Shown in pieces: positions 58,650 to 64,000 of a stretch of DNA of 64,000 bases. The first letter of the stretch is position 1. Every line of letters starts with the position of its first letter. A program made the position numbers and the translations under genes. Source of the stretch: JBGQOG01 sp052113705 (GTDB lineage: Bacteria > Pseudomonadota > Alphaproteobacteria > Rhodobacterales > Rhodobacteraceae); assembly GCF_052113705.1 (NCBI RefSeq), contig NZ_JBGQOG010000015.1, positions 58,044-122,043 on the forward strand, read 5' to 3'. Under the pieces are notes generated by a model. It was not told the origin of the DNA. It searched no databases and saw nothing but the letters and a program-made list of their open reading frames with translations.

Positions 58650-59659
58650 GCGAGCTGAAGCCGCTGATCGGCCTTGCCGCCACCCGCCCGCTGACCTCGG
58701 CCGAGGCCGAGACCGCGTTTCAGGCGCTGTTCGAGGGGGCGGCGACGCCCAGCCAGATCGGCGGCCTCCTGATGACGCTGCGCACGCGCGGCGAGACGGT
58801 CGAAGAGATCGCCGCCGCCGCCCGCGCCATGCGCGCCAAATGCCACCGCATTACCGCGCCTGCGGGGGCGATGGACATCGTCGGCACAGGCGGCGACGGC
58901 AAGGGCACGCTGAACATCTCGACCGCGACCGCCTTTGTGGTGGCGGGCGCCGGGGTGGTGGTGGCCAAGCATGGCAACCGCAATCTGTCGTCGAAATCCG
59001 GTGCGGCGGATGCGCTGACCGCGATGGGCATCAATGTGATGACCACGCCGGAACTGGCGCAAAAGACGCTGGATGCGGCGGGCATCGCCTTTTTGATGGC
59101 CCCCGTGCATCACCCTGCCATGCGGCATGTGATGCCGACGCGGACCGAGCTTGGCACACGGACGATCTTCAACCTCCTCGGGCCATTGACCAACCCCGCC
59201 GGGGTGAAACGCCAGCTGACCGGCACCTTCTCGCGCGACTGGATCCGGCCGATGGCCGAGGTCTTGCAAGCGCTCGGGTCCGACGCGGCCTGGCTGGTGC
59301 ATGGCGGCGATGGCACGGATGAGTTGTCAATCGCCGGTATCTCCTGGGTGGCGGCGCTGAAGGACGGCGCGATCACTGAATTTGAGCTGCACCCCGAAGA
59401 GGCGGGCCTGCCCGTGCATCCGTTTGAGGCGATTGTCGGCGGCGAGCCTGCCGAGAATGCCGCCGCCTTCCGCGCGCTGCTGGACGGCGCTGCCGGGGCC
59501 TACCGCGATGCGGTGCTGCTGAACAGCGCAGGCGCGCTGGTCGTCGCCGGGAAAGCCGGTGATCTGAAAGAGGGCGTGGCGATGGCGCGCGAGAGCATCG
59601 ATTCCGGCGCGGCCAAGGCCAAGCTGGAGATGCTGAAAGCAGCGGCACCCGTCGCGTGA
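58646..59659 (+). CDS. trpD: Anthranilate phosphoribosyltransferase
   Basis: A protein of 337 aa that transfers phosphoribosyl from PRPP to anthranilate. Signatures: DIVGTGGDGKGTLNISTATAFVVAGAGV, VVAKHGNRNLSSKSGAADAL (the KHGNR substrate motif), GIAFLMAPVHHPAMRHV and RTIFNLLGPLTNPAGV. Overlaps trpG at its start. It is followed by a 61-base gap and ung rather than directly by trpC. Confidence 0.97.
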   Translation: MSELKPLIGLAATRPLTSAEAETAFQALFEGAATPSQIGGLLMTLRTRGETVEEIAAAARAMRAKCHRITAPAGAMDIVGTGGDGKGTLNISTATAFVVAGAGVVVAKHGNRNLSSKSGAADALTAMGINVMTTPELAQKTLDAAGIAFLMAPVHHPAMRHVMPTRTELGTRTIFNLLGPLTNPAGVKRQLTGTFSRDWIRPMAEVLQALGSDAAWLVHGGDGTDELSIAGISWVAALKDGAITEFELHPEEAGLPVHPFEAIVGGEPAENAAAFRALLDGAAGAYRDAVLLNSAGALVVAGKAGDLKEGVAMARESIDSGAAKAKLEMLKAAAPVA

Positions 59660-59720
59660 GAGCGCGGGGGGTGACCTTTGATCCCGCAGGGCCTCTGTGC
59701 CCCATCGCGGGAAGACGCGG

Positions 59721-60374
59721 ATGACCGGCCCGATGGTTCCGCCCGCCGCCTGGGCGCATCTGCCGTTCTTTCGGGAGGATTGGCCGCGTCTCGAAGCCCG
59801 TCTGCACGATGCCCCCGGCTGGCTTCCCGGGCCTGCGCGGGTCTTTGCCGCGCTGGACGCGCTTGCCCCCGACGATGTGCGGGTGGTCATTCTGGGCCAG
59901 GACCCCTATCCGACGCCCGGCCACGCCATCGGCCGCGCCTTTGCGGTGGCAAAGGGCACGGCGCTGCCCCGCTCGCTGGTCAATATCTTCCGTGAAGTCA
60001 CCGGGGATTGCGGCGCCTGCCCACCGGACGGCACCCTGCGCGGATGGGAGCGGCAGGGGGTGCTGCTGCTCAACACCGCGCTCTCGGTGATGCCCGGCGC
60101 GGCGGGGGCGCACGCCCGTTGGGGCTGGGAGCGGTTGAGCGCACAGGTGCTGGCCGAGCTGGCGGCCACCCGCCCCCGCGCCTTTCTCCTCTGGGGGGCG
60201 CACGCGCAAAAGGCGGCGGCAGCGGCCGCCAAACCGCCGCATCTGGTGATCGCCACGCCGCATCCTTCGCCCCTCTCGGCGCGGCGGGGCTTTTTCGGCT
60301 CGCGCCCCTTCTCGGCGATCAACAGCTGGCTCGCTGCGCGGGGAGAGCCGGAGATCAACTGGTCCGCCGCGTGA
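59721..60374 (+). CDS. ung: Uracil-DNA glycosylase (family 1) inserted between trpD and trpC
   Basis: A protein of 217 aa that removes uracil from DNA. It has VVILGQDPYPTPGHAIGRAFAV, with the catalytic Asp in the family-1 GQDPY motif, VLLLNTALSV, and the His loop in ATPHPSPLSARRGFFGSRPF. In E. coli Ung the first motif continues HGPGQAHG; here it is PTPGHAIG, so some divergence around the water-activating loop is present. The start at 59721 lacks a strong ribosome binding site. It interrupts the trpG-trpD-trpC order. It is flanked by 61 and 149 non-coding bases, whereas trpG/trpD and trpC/moaC/moeA are overlapping. Confidence 0.88.
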   Translation: MTGPMVPPAAWAHLPFFREDWPRLEARLHDAPGWLPGPARVFAALDALAPDDVRVVILGQDPYPTPGHAIGRAFAVAKGTALPRSLVNIFREVTGDCGACPPDGTLRGWERQGVLLLNTALSVMPGAAGAHARWGWERLSAQVLAELAATRPRAFLLWGAHAQKAAAAAAKPPHLVIATPHPSPLSARRGFFGSRPFSAINSWLAARGEPEINWSAA

Positions 60375-60442
60375 CCTGCGCCATCTGGCCCGCGCCGTCT
60401 GACCTGCGCCACCGGGCCGCGCCCGCCTGACCACCGCCACCT
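60373..60442. repeat. 28-bp imperfect tandem repeat, 2.5 copies, between ung and trpC
   Basis: Units at 60373-60400 and 60401-60428 share GACCTGCGCCA and a GGCC-CGC core; a half-unit follows to 60442. The first base pairs overlap the ung stop codon. Confidence 0.6.
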
Positions 60443-60523
60443 AAAACCCGCCCGAAAACCCCGCATCGCTTGACATGGGCGGCATTTAGCGCGACCCCTT
60501 CGCGCAAGTTTCAGGAGGCGCGC

Positions 60524-61315
60524 ATGGATATTCTCGACAAGATCAAAGCCTATAAACTCGAAGAGATCGCCGCCGCCAAACAGGCGCGCCCCCTGGCCGG
60601 GCTTGAGGCCGAGGCCCGCGCCGCCGCCCCCACCCGTGGCTTTGCCGCCGCCCTCAGCCGCAAAGTCGCCGCCGGGGGCTATGGTCTGATCGCCGAGATC
60701 AAAAAGGCCAGCCCCTCTAAAGGTCTGATCCGCGCCGATTTCAACCCGCCCGCCCTCGCCCAGGCCTATGAGGCCGGAGGTGCCGCCTGCCTCTCGGTGC
60801 TGACCGATGCGCCGTCGTTTCAGGGCGCGCCGGAGTTTCTGGCCGCCGCCCGCGATGCCTGCACCCTGCCCGCTTTGCGCAAGGATTTCATCTATGACAC
60901 CTATCAGGTGACCGAGGCCCGCGCCTGGGGGGCCGATTGCATCCTGATCATCATGGCCTCGGTCGATGACACGCTCGCCGCCGAGCTGGAGGATGCCGCC
61001 GCGCATTACGGCATGGATGCGCTGATCGAGGTGCATAACCGCGAAGAACTCGACCGGGCGCTGATGCTGAAATCCCCGCTGATGGGGATCAACAACCGCA
61101 ACCTGAAGACCTTTGAGCTGACGCTGGACACCACCTGCGATCTGGCCCCGCATATCCCCGAGGGGCGAGAGATTGTCTGCGAAAGCGGCCTTTTCACCCC
61201 CGCCGACCTTGCCGCGATGGCCGATGTCGGCGCGCGCCGCTTCCTGATCGGCGAAAGCCTGATGCGGCAGGAGGATGTGGCAGGGGCCACCCGCAGCCTG
61301 TTGGGGGCGGCATGA
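60524..61315 (+). CDS. trpC: Indole-3-glycerol phosphate synthase
   Basis: A protein of 263 aa, TIM barrel, that closes the indole ring. Motifs: ILDKIKAYKLEEIAAAK, LIAEIKKASPSKGLIR (catalytic Lys), LSVLTDAPSFQGAPEFL, LPALRKDFIYDTYQV, IEVHNREELDRAL, GINNRNLKTFELTLD and VCESGLFTPADLAAM. Not fused to TrpF, which is elsewhere. AGGAGG precedes the ATG at 60524; the ORF extension to 60470 is rejected. It overlaps moaC by ATGA. Confidence 0.97.
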   Translation: MDILDKIKAYKLEEIAAAKQARPLAGLEAEARAAAPTRGFAAALSRKVAAGGYGLIAEIKKASPSKGLIRADFNPPALAQAYEAGGAACLSVLTDAPSFQGAPEFLAAARDACTLPALRKDFIYDTYQVTEARAWGADCILIIMASVDDTLAAELEDAAAHYGMDALIEVHNREELDRALMLKSPLMGINNRNLKTFELTLDTTCDLAPHIPEGREIVCESGLFTPADLAAMADVGARRFLIGESLMRQEDVAGATRSLLGAA

Positions 61316-61788
61316 GCCTCACGCATTTCGACGCCGCGGGTCAGGCGCATATGGTCGATGTCTCGGACAAGCCGGTGACATCGCGGGTGGCGGTGGCCGA
61401 AGGGGCGGTGCGCATGGCCTCTGAGACGCTGGCGCTGGTGCAGGCGGGCAGCGCGAAAAAGGGCGATGTGCTGGGGGTTGCGCGGCTGGCGGGGATCATG
61501 GGGGCGAAACAGACCGCCGCGCTGATCCCGCTCTGCCATCCCTTGCCGATCACCAAGGTGACGCTGGATCTGACGCCGGACGCCACCCTGCCCGGGGTCC
61601 GCATCCGCGCCGAGGTGAAGACCACCGGCCAGACCGGGGTCGAGATGGAGGCGCTGACCGCCGTTACGGTCGCGGGGCTCACGGTCTATGACATGCTGAA
61701 GGCCGCCGACAAGAACATGGTGATCGAGGGGATCCGGGTGATCCTGAAAGACGGCGGAAAATCCGGGCGTTACGAGGCAGAGAAATGA
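61312..61788 (+). CDS. moaC: Cyclic pyranopterin monophosphate synthase
   Basis: A protein of 158 aa that acts in the first committed part of molybdopterin synthesis. Family segments: LTHFDAAGQAHMVDVSDKPVTSRVAVAEG, AARLAGIMGAKQTAALIPLCHPLPITKV (in parts, with the active-site GAKxTxxLIPLCHPL), TTGQTGVEMEALTAVTVAGLTVYDMLKAADKNM and IKL-type end LLKDGGKSG. Overlaps trpC and moeA by four bases each. Confidence 0.97.
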   Translation: MSLTHFDAAGQAHMVDVSDKPVTSRVAVAEGAVRMASETLALVQAGSAKKGDVLGVARLAGIMGAKQTAALIPLCHPLPITKVTLDLTPDATLPGVRIRAEVKTTGQTGVEMEALTAVTVAGLTVYDMLKAADKNMVIEGIRVILKDGGKSGRYEAEK

Positions 61789-62969
61789 TCCCGGTCGAAG
61801 AGGCCCTTTCCCGCGTTCTGGCCCTGGTGCAGCCGCTGCCGGTGGAAACCCTGCCCCTGCGCGCCGCACGCGGCCGGGTGCTGGCCCTGCCTGCCGTGGC
61901 AGGGCTGGATCAGCCGCCCTTTGACGCCTCGGCGATGGATGGCTATGCAATCTGCGCGGCGGACAACCGCCCCGGCGCGCGGCTGACGGTGATCGGCGAG
62001 GCCGGTGCGGGGCACGGGTTTACCCGCGCCCTTTCCCCGGGTCAGGCGATCCGCATCTTTACCGGCGCGCCGCTGCCCGCGGGGGCGGGCGTGGTGGTGG
62101 TGCAAGAGCATGTGACGCGGGAAGGCGATACGCTGATCCTGCCGGAAAGCCCTGAGAAAAACACCAATATCCGCGCCGCCGGGCAGGATTTCCGCGCGGG
62201 CGACAGCCTGCCCGCCCCCCGCCGCCTCAGCGCCCGTGATCTCGGCCTACTGGCCGCGATGAACGTGGCCGAACTGCAGGTGTATCGCCGCCCCGTGATG
62301 GCGATCATCGCCACCGGCGATGAGCTGGTGATGCCCGGCGAGGCCCCCGGCCCGGATCAGATCCTCTGCTCCAACAGCTTTGCCCTTGCCGCCATGGCCG
62401 AGGAGGCCGGGGCCGAGGTGCGGATGCTGCCCATCGCGCGCGACAGCGAAGAGAGCCTGCGGCTGGTCTTTGGGCTGGCGGCGGGGGCCGATCTGATCGT
62501 CACCTCGGGCGGGGCATCGGTGGGGGACCATGATCTGGTGGGCAAGGTCGCCGCCGACCTGGGGCTGGAGCGGGCCTTCTGGAAAATTGCCATGCGGCCG
62601 GGCAAACCGCTGATGGCGGGGCGTATGGGCCGGGCGGCGATGCTGGGCCTGCCGGGCAATCCGGTCTCGGCCATCGTCTGTGCGGAGCTGTTCCTGCGCC
62701 CGATGCTGGCCGCCCTGCAGGGCCTGCCGGCGGGTCACACTACGCTGACCGCCCGCCTTGCGCAGGACCTGCCCGAGACCGGCCCGCGCACCCATTACAT
62801 GCGCGCAAAGCTGGCGCCACAAGCGTCCGGGCTGCCGGATATTGCGCCGATGGGCAACCAGGATTCCGCGCTTTTGCGGCTGATGACCGAGGCGGATGCG
62901 CTCTTGATCCGCCCCTTGGGCGCTGGCCCCGCCCGCGCCGGAGATCTGGTGCACTACCTGCCACTCTGA
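61785..62969 (+). CDS. moeA: Molybdopterin molybdotransferase
   Basis: A protein of 394 aa that inserts molybdate into molybdopterin-AMP. Segments: LPLRAARGRVLALPAVAGLDQPPFDASAMDGYAI (in parts), GAPLPAGAGVVVVQEHV, VIIATGDELVMPGEAP-like IIATGDELVMPGE, VTSGGASVGDHDLVG and GLPGNPVSAIVCAELFLRPML. Overlaps moaC by ATGA. The next gene, lexA, has its own promoter and LexA box. Confidence 0.96.
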   Translation: MIPVEEALSRVLALVQPLPVETLPLRAARGRVLALPAVAGLDQPPFDASAMDGYAICAADNRPGARLTVIGEAGAGHGFTRALSPGQAIRIFTGAPLPAGAGVVVVQEHVTREGDTLILPESPEKNTNIRAAGQDFRAGDSLPAPRRLSARDLGLLAAMNVAELQVYRRPVMAIIATGDELVMPGEAPGPDQILCSNSFALAAMAEEAGAEVRMLPIARDSEESLRLVFGLAAGADLIVTSGGASVGDHDLVGKVAADLGLERAFWKIAMRPGKPLMAGRMGRAAMLGLPGNPVSAIVCAELFLRPMLAALQGLPAGHTTLTARLAQDLPETGPRTHYMRAKLAPQASGLPDIAPMGNQDSALLRLMTEADALLIRPLGAGPARAGDLVHYLPL

Positions 62970-62970
62970 C

Positions 62971-62999
62971 TTGACACGAAAAGAGAACAGTGTCAGAAC
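62971..62999 (+). promoter_or_regulatory. lexA promoter with alphaproteobacterial SOS box
   Basis: TTGACA at 62971-62976 is followed by GAAC-AGTGTCA-GAAC at 62985-62999, an exact GAAC-N7-GAAC, the reverse complement of the alphaproteobacterial LexA box GTTC-N7-GTTC. A second GAAC pair at 63007-63020 has 6 bases between and is probably not a box. Confidence 0.85.
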
Positions 63000-63041
63000 T
63001 TTAAGGGAACATACCCGAACAGAGTGCTGGAGTGACCCCGG

Positions 63042-63764
63042 ATGCTGACCCGCAAGCAATTAGAACTGCTGGAATATATCCAGAAATGCACGGCACGCGA
63101 CGGGGTGCCGCCGTCTTTTGACGAAATGAAAGAGGCGCTGGATCTGCGCTCAAAATCCGGCATCCACCGGCTGATCACGGCGCTGGAAGAACGCGGGTTT
63201 ATCCGGCGTCTGGCGCATCGGGCGCGGGCGATCGAGATTTTGAAGCTGCCGGAGGCGATGGAGAAGCCCGGATTCTCCTCGAAACTTCCGGCAGCAAATG
63301 CCGGGTCAGAGCCGATGCCGAAGGCCGCCACCGGCCGGATGTCTGCCCCGAGAGAGACGGCGCCTGTGAGCATGATCCATGCGTTGGAACTGCCGGTGAT
63401 GGGACGCATCGCCGCGGGTGTCCCGATTGAGGCGATCTCGGAGATCTCGCATCACGTCACGGTGCCCGGGTCGATGCTGTCGGGCAAGGGCCAGCATTAC
63501 GCGCTGGAAGTGAAGGGTGATTCCATGATCGAGGCCGGGATCAACGACGGCGATGTGGTGATCATCCGCGAACAGACGACCGCCGAGAATGGCGAGATCG
63601 TGGTGGCACTCGTGGAAGGCCATGAGGCGACCCTCAAGCGTTTTCGCCGGCGCGGTGGCATGATTGCCCTTGAAGCGGCCAATCCGGCCTATGAAACCCG
63701 TATTCTGCGCGACGATCAGGTGCATGTGCAGGGCCGGTTGGTCGGATTGATCCGCAGCTACTGA
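63042..63764 (+). CDS. lexA: LexA repressor of the SOS response
   Basis: A protein of 240 aa. N-terminal winged HTH (LTRKQLELLEYIQKCTARDGVPPSFDEMKEALDLRSKSGIHRLI in parts); an extended linker of about 45 residues; the cleavage site Ala-Gly in MGRIAAGVPIEAI; catalytic Ser in LEVKGDSMIEAGI and Lys in EGHEATLKRFRR. It is longer than E. coli LexA (202 aa), as usual in alphaproteobacteria. An SOS box lies 43 bases upstream, so it is autoregulated. Confidence 0.97.
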   Translation: MLTRKQLELLEYIQKCTARDGVPPSFDEMKEALDLRSKSGIHRLITALEERGFIRRLAHRARAIEILKLPEAMEKPGFSSKLPAANAGSEPMPKAATGRMSAPRETAPVSMIHALELPVMGRIAAGVPIEAISEISHHVTVPGSMLSGKGQHYALEVKGDSMIEAGINDGDVVIIREQTTAENGEIVVALVEGHEATLKRFRRRGGMIALEAANPAYETRILRDDQVHVQGRLVGLIRSY

Positions 63765-63781
63765 CCGCAGGGCAGGCCTGG

Positions 63782-63798
63782 CCCGCGCTGCGCGCGGG
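63782..63798 (+). terminator. Hairpin after lexA
   Basis: CCCGCGC and GCGCGGG form a 7-bp stem with a TGC loop, 18 bases after the lexA stop. No T-run. Confidence 0.4.
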
Positions 63799-63916
63799 AC
63801 AGGAGCGCCGTTTGGGGTGAGGGTGGCGAACCTCATCTGGCGGGCTGCAAGCATGCCGATCCGGGCGGCGCGGATATCATCGCGGACCATTTAGCGGATG
63901 TCAGCGCATAGCCATC

Positions 63917-64000
63917 CCGGGTGCCGGGTGCCGGGTGCCGGGTGCCGGGTGCCGGGTGCCGGGTGCCGGGTGCCGGGTGCCGGGTGCCGGGTGCCGGGTG
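63917..64000. repeat. Heptanucleotide tandem repeat CCGGGTG, 12 copies to the window edge
   Basis: CCGGGTG is repeated 12 times without error from 63917 to 64000 and is cut by the end of the window, so the true copy number is unknown. Confidence 0.95.

Noticed and set aside
63007..63020. Second SOS box upstream of lexA
   Set aside because: The two GAAC words are 6 bases apart; the alphaproteobacterial box needs 7.
63306..63890. 194-codon minus-strand ORF across lexA
   Set aside because: Antisense to lexA, which has intact catalytic and cleavage-site residues.
63917..64000. CRISPR array
   Set aside because: The 7-bp units follow each other without spacers and no cas gene is present.

Overview
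The window is GC-rich DNA from an alphaproteobacterium of the Rhodobacter type. The evidence is the C4-pathway 5-aminolevulinate synthase (HemA), which closely resembles the Rhodobacter capsulatus enzyme as I remember it and has a perfect FNR/FnrL site upstream; a trpE-yibQ-trpGDC-moaC-moeA-lexA cluster with the gene order known from R. sphaeroides; a Rhizobium-type L-rhamnose locus (rhaDI / rhaRSTPQUK); and a GAAC-N7-GAAC LexA box, which is the alphaproteobacterial form. The replicon (chromosome or other) cannot be told from the window. No integrase, transposase, phage module or CRISPR array was seen.

Layout. 0-10.9 kb is housekeeping on the minus strand: end of a transglutaminase-like gene, ispG, a RodZ-like gene, hemA, an M20 peptidase (plus), proB-obg, two GNAT genes, rpmA-rplU. 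11.2-14.8 kb is a MarR-controlled multidrug pump operon (marR-emrB-emrA order of transcription). 14.9-25.8 kb is a complete L-rhamnose utilisation island: isomerase and bifunctional aldolase/dehydrogenase on the minus strand, and the DeoR-type regulator, four-gene ABC importer, mutarotase and kinase on the plus strand, divided by a repeat-rich operator. 25.8-31.8 kb holds folA-thyA, a small zinc-ribbon membrane protein, a ClpP-like exported protein, an Fe-S (6-4) photolyase/cryptochrome and metY. 31.8-45.7 kb is the accessory part: a P1B ATPase, LysR with an aldo/keto reductase and a broken SDR, Lrp with an alcohol dehydrogenase, a PQQ-type sugar dehydrogenase, an orphan sugar ABC operon and a VOC protein. 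46.2-51.6 kb has tRNA-Pro, DUF192, a double cold-shock protein, pdxH, fabI, lysE, gpt and an aminotransferase. 51.7-63.8 kb is ppiD-trpE, a frameshifted DUF2306 gene, yibQ, trpGD, ung, trpC, moaC, moeA and lexA.

How the genes work together. Rhamnose is imported by RhaSTPQ, anomerised by RhaU, isomerised by RhaI, phosphorylated by RhaK and cleaved/oxidised by RhaD, under RhaR. The trp genes supply the chorismate-to-indole-glycerol-phosphate steps except TrpF, which is not here. FolA and ThyA form the thymidylate cycle. MoaC and MoeA act in molybdopterin synthesis.

The least explained structure lies between genes. Several long gene-free stretches carry short tandem repeats of periods 7, 12, 15, 17 and 28 bp, and a dispersed element with core ACGAAGCAA occurs three times. 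I did not find a convincing new multi-gene system. The best leads are the phased rhamnose operator, the repeat families, two decayed genes (SDR and DUF2306) and an orphan sugar transporter with an unusual gene order.
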